Part shown: one piece after another, positions 53,040 through 63,751 of the stretch
Layout of the letters: each line of letters opens with the position of its first letter
How positions within the stretch are numbered: the stretch's first letter is position 1
Source of the DNA: Loktanella sp. DSM 29012
Lineage (GTDB): Bacteria > Pseudomonadota > Alphaproteobacteria > Rhodobacterales > Rhodobacteraceae
Direction of reading: 5' to 3'
Length of the DNA: 64,000 bases
Assembly: GCF_900110705.1 (NCBI RefSeq)
Contig: NZ_FOEJ01000005.1
Location: forward strand, 248,001 to 312,000
Program-made: the position numbers and the translations under genes
Notes under the pieces: model-generated
Told to the model about the DNA's origin: nothing
What the model saw: the letters and a program-made list of their open reading frames with translations, nothing else
Databases searched by the model: none

Positions 53040-53160
53040 GGGTGGCTCCGTTTTGATCGGACGACCTTGCCGCCCGGTGCTGCGGGATGCAAGGGCAGCC
53101 CCGGCGGAACCCCGCAGGCGTCAGTCGCGTTTACCCCGTGAGCTATGACAGGAGGACCAC

Positions 53161-53367
53161 ATGATTTCCCCGACCACCAAGACTGTGACTGACGAAACGA
53201 TCGCAAAAGCATCAGGCGATCCTGATTCCCCGATGACCGGCGATCAGGCCGACCTGCTGCGCGTTCTGTGCGAAGAGGCCAGCGAACCCTTTGACGCCAG
53301 CCTGACACAGCGCCAGGCGCTGGAACGGATCGAGGCCCTGCGCGACAGCACGAACAAGACGTTGTAG
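53161..53367 (+). CDS. DUF3072-like small protein 1
   Basis: 68 residues. MTGDQADLLRVLCEEASEPF and LTQRQALERIEALR follow the DUF3072 pattern (a Cys-containing helix, then a second helix, resembling a SAP-like helix-turn-helix). GGAGG is placed before the ATG. Tandem paralogue of the next gene, 12 bp away. Function unknown. Confidence 0.75.
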   Translation: MISPTTKTVTDETIAKASGDPDSPMTGDQADLLRVLCEEASEPFDASLTQRQALERIEALRDSTNKTL

Positions 53368-53379
53368 AGGAACTGACCG

Positions 53380-53559
53380 ATGGCCAACATGATGGCGGAC
53401 AACACGAAAATGGACGGCGAACAGGCCGCCATCCTGCGGGATCTGTGTGAAAAGACAGGCCACCCCTTTAGCGACCAGATGTCGGCATCCAAGGCTGCCG
53501 CACTCATCGACGAGCTGTCTTTGCAGGTCGACGGTACCGATCTGAAGAGCGAACGCTAG
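53380..53559 (+). CDS. DUF3072-like small protein 2
   Basis: 59 residues (MANMMADNTKMDGEQAAILR then DLCEKTGHPFSDQMSASKAA and ALIDELS), a paralogue of the preceding gene with the same Q/A-x-x-LR-x-LCE-x-x-x-x-PF core. AGAGGAA lies 12 bases before the ATG. Probably co-transcribed with its neighbour; too short for many gene callers. Function unknown. Confidence 0.65.
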   Translation: MANMMADNTKMDGEQAAILRDLCEKTGHPFSDQMSASKAAALIDELSLQVDGTDLKSER

Positions 53560-53562
53560 GCA

Positions 53563-54645
53563 TCAGCCGGGATGGGTCACAAACCGTCCCGGCAACGTCA
53601 CCTGCAGCAATGTGAGGTCCTCTGACGGATCCGCATAGCGCGTGCGCAAGCCCGGCGGGATCACGAACGCATCCCCCGCAGACAGTTTGAACGGTGCGTG
53701 ATCCTGCGCCTCGAGTTGCATCTCGCCTTCCATCACGAATGTGAAATGGATGTCCGCGTTGTGCTGCGTCCACGTAGGGTTGCCGGCAGATCTGCGCAGG
53801 ACCAGAACACCTGCCACACCGCCGGTATTGGCGGCAATCGTGGTATCACGCGCGACAAACCCCGGCAGATCGGCGTCCTGCCAGACCGCATTCCGCTGTT
53901 GATTGAAGACGAACCGCTGGCCCTGCCAGACCCGGTCAGGCCTCAGGTGCGGTGTCGGCAGCGTCATATCGTGGTCGATCTCGGTCACGTGTTCGGCGGG
54001 CACGCCGATCTCGATCACCTCGATCCCGTCAGAAGCCTCGAGCACGCGGTGCCGGATCTCGGGGGGCTGGATCACGCAGTCGCCTGCGTGCAGGCGGATC
54101 GGCCCGCCCTGATCCTCGTAGATCACATCGACCCAGCCCCGATAGCAAAAGATCAGCTGAAATCCGACCCGGTGAAAATGAACGGTGTCCGGGACCGGGC
54201 CGCCGTCGGGAATGCGGATGTGGCTTGCAATGATCGATCCGCCCAGCCGGTCCGGAATCAGATCGCGATAATGCATGCCCGCGCGGCCGATGACCCAAGG
54301 GGCCTGATCCGCAAGGCGTCGCACGACAAACGCATGGATGGTCTGCGGCTGTTCCACCGGCAACATGCGCGGCAGGATCGAAACCTGAGTTCCGCCCGGC
54401 GCGGTCAATTCGGTAGCCCCTTGGCCAAACTCTGTATCATCGGTCATGATGCGAAGCCGTCCGGCTGGCCCCTGCCCGCGCGCGAGCCGCAACCGACAGC
54501 CGTGGCCTGCAAATACCGCAACGGCCGGATCGTCAGCCGGAAAAATCGACATCATCCGCATGCCCAGCACGCGGTTGAAAAAGGCGATGTCGCCGGTCAG
54601 GTCGGTCGTGTTCAGGCAGACCTCTGCCATGGTGTCCTGCGTCAT
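53563..54645 (-). CDS. VOC domain plus double cupin fusion protein
   Basis: 360 residues from ATG 54645. Residues 1-90 look like half a glyoxalase/VOC unit (AEVCLNTTDLTGDIAFFNRVLGM). Two cupin domains follow: VHFHRVGFQLIFCYRGWVDVIYED with LHAGDCVIQPPEIRHRV, and DIHFTFVMEGEMQLEA with LSAGDAFVIPPGLRTRY. The cupin metal ligands are only partly conserved (HFHR; IHFTFV), so metal binding in the second is doubtful. An oxygenase or isomerase role is possible. Divergent from maeB. Confidence 0.75.
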   Translation of the reverse strand: MTQDTMAEVCLNTTDLTGDIAFFNRVLGMRMMSIFPADDPAVAVFAGHGCRLRLARGQGPAGRLRIMTDDTEFGQGATELTAPGGTQVSILPRMLPVEQPQTIHAFVVRRLADQAPWVIGRAGMHYRDLIPDRLGGSIIASHIRIPDGGPVPDTVHFHRVGFQLIFCYRGWVDVIYEDQGGPIRLHAGDCVIQPPEIRHRVLEASDGIEVIEIGVPAEHVTEIDHDMTLPTPHLRPDRVWQGQRFVFNQQRNAVWQDADLPGFVARDTTIAANTGGVAGVLVLRRSAGNPTWTQHNADIHFTFVMEGEMQLEAQDHAPFKLSAGDAFVIPPGLRTRYADPSEDLTLLQVTLPGRFVTHPG

Positions 54646-54800
54646 GCAGACAGCCTGCCTCGCGCAGCAAGACACGGCAAGTGGATAGATGCGGCAATGC
54701 GCGGCAAGTGGCGAGATCATCGGCAGAGCTGCCGCAATCGCTTCCCCTACGTCGGAAAACGTCGTAATCGGGCGCCGGAACCACACAGGAAGGCCCGGCC

Positions 54801-57080
<2,280 letters not shown>

Positions 57081-57113
57081 GGCCTTCTTCTGGTCACAAG
57101 TATCCCGGAGGTT

Positions 57114-57149
57114 TGGAGGCAGCGCCTCCAAGCCGTCCGCAGGACGGCA
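57114..57149 (+). terminator. double hairpin after maeB
   Basis: TTGGAGGC/GCCTCCAA (57114-57132, three-base loop) directly followed by GCCGTCC/GGACGGC (57133-57149, three-base loop). No U tract; position between maeB and prpE suggests termination or mRNA end protection. Confidence 0.5.
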
Positions 57150-57249
57150 CCTGTCAAATTATTCACAGCCCTCGCCCGGGTGACGTGACACGCCTTGCCC
57201 GATCACGCGTCTGTGCCTATCCAAGTCCTGCAATGTTTGGGAGGACACG

Positions 57250-59139
57250 ATGCGCTACGCCGATATTTATCAAAGCTGGCAGGACGACCCCGAAGGCTTT
57301 TGGATGAAACAGGCACAAGCCATCGACTGGGTCACCCCACCGACCAGGGCCCTCAATGACAGCCGCGCGCCGTTGTACGAATGGTTCACCGATGCGCAGG
57401 TCAATACCTGCTACAATGCCGTTGACCGCCATGTCGAAAACGGCCGCGCCGACCAGACGGCCATCATCTACGACAGCCCGATCACGCGCACGGTCGCACA
57501 TATCACTTATGCCGAACTGCTGAACCGTGTGGCGTCCCTGGCCGGCGCGCTGCGCGACAAGGGGGTGGGCCTGGGCGACCGCGTCATCATCTACATGCCG
57601 ATGGTGCCCGATGCCCTGACCGCGATGCTGGCCTGCACGCGCATCGGCGCGATTCATTCGGTGGTTTTTGGCGGATTTGCAGCGCATGAACTGGCGGTGC
57701 GAATCGACGATGCCACGCCCAAGGCCATCATCGCGGCGTCCTGCGGGTTGGAACCCAACCGCGTGGTCGCCTATAAACCGCTGCTGGATGGTGCCATCGC
57801 GCAGGCAAAACACAAGCCCGATTTCACGATCATCCTGCAACGCGATCAGCTGCCCTGCGACCTGACGCCAGGCTATGATTTCGACTGGCACGCGGTCCAG
57901 GACGGCGTGACCCCGGCGGATTGCGTGCCCGTATCCGGCGACCACCCGGCCTATATCCTTTATACCTCGGGCACCACGGGTGCGCCAAAGGGCGTAGTGC
58001 GTCCGACGGCTGGCCATCTGGTCGCGCTGCACTGGACGATGAAAAACTTTTACAACGTCGATCCCGGCGACGTGTTCTGGGCCGCCTCGGACGTGGGCTG
58101 GGTCGTGGGCCACAGCTACATCTGCTATGCGCCTCTCATCCACGGCAACACCACCGTTGTGTTCGAAGGCAAACCGGTCGGCACGCCCGATGCGGGCACG
58201 TTCTGGCGGGTGATCCAGGATCACAAGGTGCGCAGCTTCTTTACCGCGCCGACGGCCTTTCGCGCGATCAAACGCGAGGACCCCGAGGGCTTGCTGATCA
58301 AGGATTATGACATTTCCTCTCTGCGCGCGTTGTATCTGGCGGGCGAACGGGCAGACCCGGATACGATCATCTGGGCCCAGAATGTCATGCAGGTCCCGGT
58401 CTATGACCACTGGTGGCAAACCGAGAGCGGGTTCCCCATGGTAGGCAATCCCGCCGGGATCGAGGCGCTGCCCGTCAAGATCGGCAGCCCCACCGTCGCG
58501 ATGCCGGGTTACGACATCCGCATCCTTGCCGACGACGGATCAGAAATGCCCGCGGGCGAACTGGGGTCCATCGCGATCAAGCTGCCGCTGCCACCGGGGA
58601 CCCTGCCGACGCTGTGGCAGGCCGAGGACCGGTTCGTGAAATCCTACCTCACGACCTTTCCCGGCTATTACGAGACGGGAGACGCAGGGCTGCTGGATGC
58701 GGAAGGCTATCTCTATGTGATGGCGCGCACCGATGACGTGATCAATGTGGCGGGCCACCGGCTGTCCACAGGCGCAATGGAGGAAATTCTGGCCAATCAC
58801 CCGGACGTGGCCGAATGCGCCGTGATCGGGGTGTCGGATGCGCTCAAAGGCCAGTTGCCGATGGGATTCGTCTGCACCAACAGCGGCACCAGCCGATCGG
58901 ATGATGAGATCGTCGCCGATTGCATAAGGATGGTGCGCGAGAGCATCGGGCCGGTGGCCGCGTTCAAACTGGTCGCCGTCGTCAACCGCCTGCCCAAGAC
59001 CCGGTCCGGCAAGATCCTGCGGCGGACGATGGTATCCATCGCGGACAATACGGATTTCAAGATGCCCGCGACCATCGACGATCCCGCCATCCTGGACGAA
59101 ATTCGCGACAGCCTGCGGCCCCTGGGCTATGGCGGCTGA
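57250..59139 (+). CDS. prpE: propionyl-CoA synthetase PrpE
   Basis: 629 residues. Starts RYADIYQSWQDDPEGFWMKQA, typical of PrpE, with YTSGTTGAPKGVVRPTAGHL (about 238-257), the WWQTESGFPM active-site block and the catalytic lysine in KTRSGKILRRTM near the C-terminus. Activates propionate to propionyl-CoA. AGGA lies before the ATG. PrpC and PrpD are not nearby, so propionyl-CoA may go through methylmalonyl-CoA elsewhere. Confidence 0.92.
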   Translation: MRYADIYQSWQDDPEGFWMKQAQAIDWVTPPTRALNDSRAPLYEWFTDAQVNTCYNAVDRHVENGRADQTAIIYDSPITRTVAHITYAELLNRVASLAGALRDKGVGLGDRVIIYMPMVPDALTAMLACTRIGAIHSVVFGGFAAHELAVRIDDATPKAIIAASCGLEPNRVVAYKPLLDGAIAQAKHKPDFTIILQRDQLPCDLTPGYDFDWHAVQDGVTPADCVPVSGDHPAYILYTSGTTGAPKGVVRPTAGHLVALHWTMKNFYNVDPGDVFWAASDVGWVVGHSYICYAPLIHGNTTVVFEGKPVGTPDAGTFWRVIQDHKVRSFFTAPTAFRAIKREDPEGLLIKDYDISSLRALYLAGERADPDTIIWAQNVMQVPVYDHWWQTESGFPMVGNPAGIEALPVKIGSPTVAMPGYDIRILADDGSEMPAGELGSIAIKLPLPPGTLPTLWQAEDRFVKSYLTTFPGYYETGDAGLLDAEGYLYVMARTDDVINVAGHRLSTGAMEEILANHPDVAECAVIGVSDALKGQLPMGFVCTNSGTSRSDDEIVADCIRMVRESIGPVAAFKLVAVVNRLPKTRSGKILRRTMVSIADNTDFKMPATIDDPAILDEIRDSLRPLGYGG

Positions 59140-59142
59140 TGT

Positions 59143-59205
59143 CGGAGGGGGCGCTGCCCCCGCGGCTGCGCCGCCCCCCCGGAGTATTTTGGGCAAGATG
59201 ATGCA
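59143..59205 (+). repeat. interspersed hairpin + GGAGTATTTTTGG element, copy D
   Basis: GGGGGCGCTGCCCCC hairpin, a second GCGGC-type stem, then core GGAGTATTTTGGGCAAGATG (59181-59200) and ATGC. Same layout and orientation as copy A. Located just after prpE, where it may act as its terminator. Confidence 0.75.
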
Positions 59206-59255
59206 TGGGCGTATCCGCAAGGTGGGCTAGCTTTGCAGTGAAAGCGAGGATCGCG

Positions 59256-59726
59256 ATGCAGATTGATTTTCAGGACTCCGATGATTGGCGTTTCATCAGT
59301 GATCAGGTGATGGGGGGCGTCTCGACGGGCCGTGTGGATTTTCATGCCGCCGATGGGCGGCATTACGCCACCCTTGTCGGGGATGTCAGCACCGAAAATA
59401 ACGGTGGGTTCATTCAGATCAGACGGGATGTTGACGGGCTGCCCGCCAGTGCAACAGCGATGGTTCTAACGGTGCGGGGCAATGGCGCGGCCTACAAGGT
59501 ACACCTGCGCACCAGGCAGTCGGAACGGCCCTGGCATTACTTTGCCGCAAGTTTCGATGCCCCGGCCGAATGGACTGACATCACGCTGCCGCTGGCGGAT
59601 TTCGTGCCAAACAAGGACCACCTGCAGGCACCCGTCAATCCGGCCGACGTGAGGTCCATCGGGATCGTGGCCTACGGGGCCGATTATGACGCGCGGGTGG
59701 AGATCGCCAGGATTGTCCTGCGCTAA
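59256..59726 (+). CDS. CIA30 family protein
   Basis: 156 residues from ATG 59256 with GAGGA upstream. The beta-rich fold has the CIA30 pattern: WRFISDQVMGGVSTGRVDF at the start, NNGGFIQIRRDV in the middle, and WTDITLPLADFVPN with VRSIGIVAYG near the end. CIA30 is a complex I assembly factor in mitochondria; bacterial members are beta-jellyroll proteins of uncertain role. No export signal seen. Confidence 0.85.
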   Translation: MQIDFQDSDDWRFISDQVMGGVSTGRVDFHAADGRHYATLVGDVSTENNGGFIQIRRDVDGLPASATAMVLTVRGNGAAYKVHLRTRQSERPWHYFAASFDAPAEWTDITLPLADFVPNKDHLQAPVNPADVRSIGIVAYGADYDARVEIARIVLR

Positions 59727-59755
59727 TTTTTGGTTTGGAAGGAGCGAGAATTAAA

Positions 59756-60277
59756 TTGAAAGGCAAACCTACTAACGCCTCCGAGCTCCATACGCTTATC
59801 GGCAACGCGGTTTGTCGTACGTCGGCATTGGAACATGCGCTTGGCATTATTTTGTCACGAAATGAAGCAAGCCAAGATGAAAATCGTCTAGAGCGCACAA
59901 TATATAAAAGATTTTCAAAAATACGTCTTGCTGATCGCATTAAAGTCTACCTCGACTCACTTGAAGTAAGAGGAGCACCTAAGGCTGAGATTAATAGAGC
60001 CAAATTAGGGTTCAAAGCAATTATATCCTGGAGAAACTCCCTTTGCCACGGCATATTCACTGAGCTTGACGATGGCCAATTTTGCTTAGAGTTTTATGAT
60101 AGCAAATCTTTCGATAGACCTGATAAGATTGATCCTGAAAATCCTGATAAATTTATCCTTAGCCCAATTCGTCACAAGTTCACAAAAGAAATTTTACAGC
60201 GCCACATCCAGCATATTGAAGAAACGATAGATTGGGTTGTGAAAGCAGAGAACTACTTAACGCCTGACCATGATTGA
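59756..60277 (+). CDS. AT-rich orphan gene with HEPN-like R-x4-H motif
   Basis: 173 residues from TTG 59756, preceded by GGAAGGAG; TTG 59735 is an alternative. Composition is much more AT-rich than both neighbours. The protein is mainly helical: TSALEHALGIILSRNE near residue 22, then AIISWRNSLCHGIFTELDD, where Arg93 and His98 form the R-x4-H typical of HEPN ribonucleases (R-N-x-x-x-H). No nucleotidyltransferase or antitoxin gene adjoins it. Probably horizontally acquired, perhaps an abortive-infection type RNase; the family is not securely identified. Confidence 0.6.
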   Translation: MKGKPTNASELHTLIGNAVCRTSALEHALGIILSRNEASQDENRLERTIYKRFSKIRLADRIKVYLDSLEVRGAPKAEINRAKLGFKAIISWRNSLCHGIFTELDDGQFCLEFYDSKSFDRPDKIDPENPDKFILSPIRHKFTKEILQRHIQHIEETIDWVVKAENYLTPDHD

Positions 60278-60288
60278 TAAAGTAACAT

Positions 60289-61053
60289 TCAAACGAATTG
60301 TTCGCGCAACAACCGTTCCTCGAGCCCGTGGCCGGGATCGAACAGGATGCGGTGGCGGATGTCGGGTTCGGACCGGATTTCGACGCTGACCACGTTGCGG
60401 ACAGATTTTCCATCAGCGTCCGCCATGACAGGCCGCTTGGTCGCGTTCAGCACGTCGAACCTGACGACCGCCTTTTGCGGCAAAAGCGCCCCGCGCCATC
60501 GGCGCGGGCGAAAGGCCGCCATGGCCGTCAGTGCCAGCACGCCTGACCCGATCGGCAGGATCGGTCCATGCGCCGAATAATTATAGGCGGTCGAACCTGC
60601 GGGCGTCGAAACCAGTGCCCCGTCGCAGACCAATTCGGACATTCTGACCTTGCCATCGACGGTGATCCGCAACTTGGCCGCCTGCGCGCCAGCGCGCAGC
60701 AGACTGACCTCGTTGATGGCAAGGGCCTCGTGCATCGACCCGTCAGCGGCCAGCGCGTTCATGACCAGGGGATTGATCACCTCTTCTTCGGCATTGTCGA
60801 GACGGGCGGGCAGATCATCCTGTGTAAACTCGTTCATCAGGAAACCGACCGTGCCGCGATTCATCCCGTAGACCGGCACGCCAAAATTCTGAGTCTCGTG
60901 CAAGGTTTGCAGCATGAAACCGTCACCCCCCAAGGCCACGATGACCTCTGCCTGATCAAGGGGAACGTTGGAGTAGCGTTTGGTCAGACTGGACAACGCG
61001 TCTTGGGCGCTGGGCGCATGGCTGGCAACAAAGGCGATGGGGCGATGCGGCAT
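60289..61053 (-). CDS. nadK: NAD kinase
   Basis: 254 residues from ATG 61053. The GGDG motif is at 42-45 (VIVALGGDGFML), with GMNRGTVGFLMNE and NEVSLLRAGAQAAKL, and STPAGSTAYNYSAHGPIL. Phosphorylates NAD to NADP. No clear ribosome site at the chosen start; an upstream extension to 61113 is less likely from family length. Divergent from glyA. Confidence 0.93.
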   Translation of the reverse strand: MPHRPIAFVASHAPSAQDALSSLTKRYSNVPLDQAEVIVALGGDGFMLQTLHETQNFGVPVYGMNRGTVGFLMNEFTQDDLPARLDNAEEEVINPLVMNALAADGSMHEALAINEVSLLRAGAQAAKLRITVDGKVRMSELVCDGALVSTPAGSTAYNYSAHGPILPIGSGVLALTAMAAFRPRRWRGALLPQKAVVRFDVLNATKRPVMADADGKSVRNVVSVEIRSEPDIRHRILFDPGHGLEERLLREQFV

Positions 61054-61207
61054 TTGAGGTCCAGGTGTCAGGCGATCTGTGCACAGGTTCACGTGTCTGA
61101 CGCACAAAGGCAAGGCAGGGTGCGACGAATGGGGGCTTTAGCACAGGCCACAGATGGATTAAGACGACGGCAACCGGCCGGCCGGCCGCGAGCGAAAGGA
61201 TTGTCCC

Positions 61208-62503
61208 ATGAACGCTTCCCACCGTGATGACGGATTTTTCACCGAAACCCTTGCGACGCGCGACCCTGATCTGCACGCCGCGATGCAGGCAGAGCTCAAG
61301 CGTCAGCGCAAGGAGATCGAGCTGATCGCGTCCGAGAACATCGTCAGCGCCGCCGTCATGGAAGCGCAGGGCGGCGTGATGACCAACAAATACGCCGAAG
61401 GCTATCCCGGACGCCGCTATTACGGTGGTTGCGCTCACGTGGACGTGGCCGAGAACCTGGCGATCGAGCGGGCAAAGCAGCTGTTTGGCTGTGGTTTCGC
61501 CAATGTGCAGCCGAACTCTGGCTCTCAGGCGAACCAGGGCGTGTTTCAGGCATTGTTGCAGCCGGGCGATACCATCCTGGGGATGTCGCTGGACGCCGGT
61601 GGTCACCTGACCCATGGCGCGCGCCCGAACCAGTCCGGCAAATGGTTCAATGCGGTCCAATACGGCGTGCGCGAAGAAGACCTGTTGCTGGACTATGAAG
61701 CCGTGGCCGATCTGGCGGCGGAACATCAGCCCAAGATGATCATCGCAGGTGGGTCTGCCATTCCGCGGATCATCGATTTCGAAAAGATGCGCGCGATTGC
61801 CGACAGCGTCGGGGCCTATCTGCTGGTCGACATGGCGCATTTCGCCGGTCTGGTTGCAGCTGGCCTGTATCCGTCGCCGTTCCCCCATGCGCATGCGGCG
61901 ACCACCACCACGCACAAGACCCTGCGCGGTCCGCGCGGCGGTATGATCCTGACCGACGACGAGTCGCTTGCCAAGAAATTCAACTCGGCCATTTTCCCCG
62001 GTATCCAGGGTGGTCCGTTGATGCATGTGATCGCCGGCAAGGCTGTCGCCTTTGGCGAGGCGCTGCGCCCCGGGTTCAAGGACTATCAGGCGCAGGTCAT
62101 CAAGAACGCGCAGGCCCTGTCTGACGAGCTGATCAAATGCGGTCTGGATATCGTCACGGGCGGCACCGACACGCATCTGATGCTCGTCGACCTGCGCCCC
62201 AAGGGCGTCAAGGGCAACGCCACCGAAGAGGCATTGGGCCGCGCCCACATCACCTGCAACAAGAACGGTATCCCGTTTGACGCGGAAAAGCCCACGATCA
62301 CGTCTGGCATCCGTCTGGGCACGCCAGCCGGCACCACCCGCGGATTCACCGAAGAGGAATTCCGTCAGGTCGGTCGCTGGATCGGCCGGGTCGTGGACGG
62401 TCTGGCCGCCAACGGCGAGGACGGCAACAGTGAAGTCGAGGCGCAGGTTGCAGCCGAGGTCGAAGCACTGTGCGACAAGTTCCCGATCTACCCGAACCTG
62501 TGA
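61208..62503 (+). CDS. glyA: serine hydroxymethyltransferase
   Basis: 431 residues. PLP lysine is Lys237 in [18 protein letters not shown]-terminal [20 protein letters not shown] and [16 protein letters not shown] are diagnostic. Interconverts serine and glycine with tetrahydrofolate. GAAAGGA lies before the ATG. A rho-independent terminator follows. Confidence 0.97.
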   Translation: MNASHRDDGFFTETLATRDPDLHAAMQAELKRQRKEIELIASENIVSAAVMEAQGGVMTNKYAEGYPGRRYYGGCAHVDVAENLAIERAKQLFGCGFANVQPNSGSQANQGVFQALLQPGDTILGMSLDAGGHLTHGARPNQSGKWFNAVQYGVREEDLLLDYEAVADLAAEHQPKMIIAGGSAIPRIIDFEKMRAIADSVGAYLLVDMAHFAGLVAAGLYPSPFPHAHAATTTTHKTLRGPRGGMILTDDESLAKKFNSAIFPGIQGGPLMHVIAGKAVAFGEALRPGFKDYQAQVIKNAQALSDELIKCGLDIVTGGTDTHLMLVDLRPKGVKGNATEEALGRAHITCNKNGIPFDAEKPTITSGIRLGTPAGTTRGFTEEEFRQVGRWIGRVVDGLAANGEDGNSEVEAQVAAEVEALCDKFPIYPNL

Positions 62504-62519
62504 CGTTAAGAGATATGAC

Positions 62520-62554
62520 AAAAGGCCGTCGCATCAGCGGCGGCCTTTTGTTTT
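62520..62554 (+). terminator. rho-independent terminator after glyA
   Basis: AAAAGGCCGTCGC pairs with GCGGCGGCCTTTT around an ATCA loop (one T-G wobble), followed by GTTTT. Classic stem and U tract 17 bases after the glyA stop. Confidence 0.9.
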
Positions 62555-62644
62555 GGGCGGGTTGCAAGGCGTGCTTTGCTCCGGCTTGACCTCTGCTGTG
62601 CTGCGCCCCACGTGAGGGACAACCAGAATACGAAAGGTGCTGCC

Positions 62645-63301
62645 ATGACCGACCAGACTGCCCCACTGCGGATTGATATCGTCTCTGACGTGATGTGCCC
62701 GTGGTGCATCGTCGGCTATCGCCAGTTGAAACAGGCGCTGGATGCGACCGGCACGGCCTATGATCTGCAATGGCATCCGTTCGAACTGAACCCCGATATG
62801 CCCGCCGAAGGTCAGAACATGACCGAACATATCATGGAAAAATACGGGTCCACCGCCGTACAAAGCGCCGAAAACCGTGCGCGACTGACCCAGCTGGGGC
62901 ATGATCTGGGCTTTGCGTTTTCATTCGACGACGACACGCGGATGCACAATACGTTCAACACGCATCAACTGATCCACTGGGCACAGACGCTGGACCGTGG
63001 GCACGACATGAAACAGGCCTTGTTCGTCGCGCATTTCACCGACGGGCGTGACCTGTCAGACACCGCCGTGCTGGCGACCATTGCCGGTGAAATCGGTCTG
63101 GATGAAACCGAGGCAGCAGCGGTGCTGGACGATCAGCGTTATGCGCAGGCCGTGCGGTCTGAGGAACGTTTCTGGGTACAGCAGGGCATCAGCGGCGTGC
63201 CTGCCGTCATCTTTGACCGTCAGCATCTGGTCACCGGCGCACAGGGCACCGAAACCTATACCAGCATCCTCAATCAGCTCGCCGCAGGGGTGCCTGCCTA
63301 A
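62645..63301 (+). CDS. DsbA family oxidoreductase, FrnE-like
   Basis: 218 residues. The N-terminal active site is DVMCPWCIVGY (Cys18-Pro-Trp-Cys21), with a helical insertion and a cis-Pro motif at GISGVPAVIFDRQHLVTGAQ near the C-terminus, as in FrnE-type DsbA proteins. No signal peptide, so it is cytoplasmic, probably a thiol-disulfide oxidoreductase for stress or small-molecule chemistry. AAAGG lies upstream. Convergent with the next gene. Confidence 0.9.
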   Translation: MTDQTAPLRIDIVSDVMCPWCIVGYRQLKQALDATGTAYDLQWHPFELNPDMPAEGQNMTEHIMEKYGSTAVQSAENRARLTQLGHDLGFAFSFDDDTRMHNTFNTHQLIHWAQTLDRGHDMKQALFVAHFTDGRDLSDTAVLATIAGEIGLDETEAAAVLDDQRYAQAVRSEERFWVQQGISGVPAVIFDRQHLVTGAQGTETYTSILNQLAAGVPA

Positions 63302-63672
63302 ACCCGTCCCGTGGCCCACAGCCACCAGACAAACCCGATGAACAAGACGATGGCCAGCGCGCTCCATTTGGCGAGTTTGCGCAGGATCATCGTCTTGCGC
63401 TGCTCCCACGGGTCGATCTGTTTGAGTGCCGTTATCGCAAGCCGCGCACATTGGACCACACGGGCGGTGTCAATCTGACGCGACAATTTGGGATGGGTCG
63501 CCAGCAACTGCGCCTGCGCGACTGCCGCGATGTCGCGCTTCAGGTGCGTTGGCAGGCGACGGCGGCCCAGCTTGGACATCTGCGCCTCGACCGTGCGCCC
63601 TTTCAGGCCCAGACGCGCCTCGATCAGGCGGCTGACATCTTGGATGTGGCGAAGGGTCTGGGCATCAGGCAT
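63298..63672 (-). CDS. hypothetical small membrane-anchored protein
   Basis: 124 residues from ATG 63672. An Arg/Lys-rich helical N-terminal part (HIQDVSRLIEARLGLKGRTV, LGRRRLPTHLKRDIAAVAQA) and one C-terminal transmembrane segment (WSALAIVLFIGFVWWLWATG). Overlaps the DsbA-like gene end by four bases in convergent orientation. Family not recognised; possibly conserved in Roseobacters. Confidence 0.65.
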   Translation of the reverse strand: MPDAQTLRHIQDVSRLIEARLGLKGRTVEAQMSKLGRRRLPTHLKRDIAAVAQAQLLATHPKLSRQIDTARVVQCARLAITALKQIDPWEQRKTMILRKLAKWSALAIVLFIGFVWWLWATGRV

Positions 63673-63751
63673 AAAGGGGCGTGTAAACCTGCGGCGCGCC
63701 TGTCTCAAGCGGTCAGATCGCGGCCCTGCGCGCCTGTCACGAGGAGGCCAC

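Noticed and set aside
61174-61188. CCGGCCGGCCGGCCG palindromic run before glyA
   Set aside because: Simple GC dinucleotide-like repeat in a GC-rich genome; no evidence for an operator.
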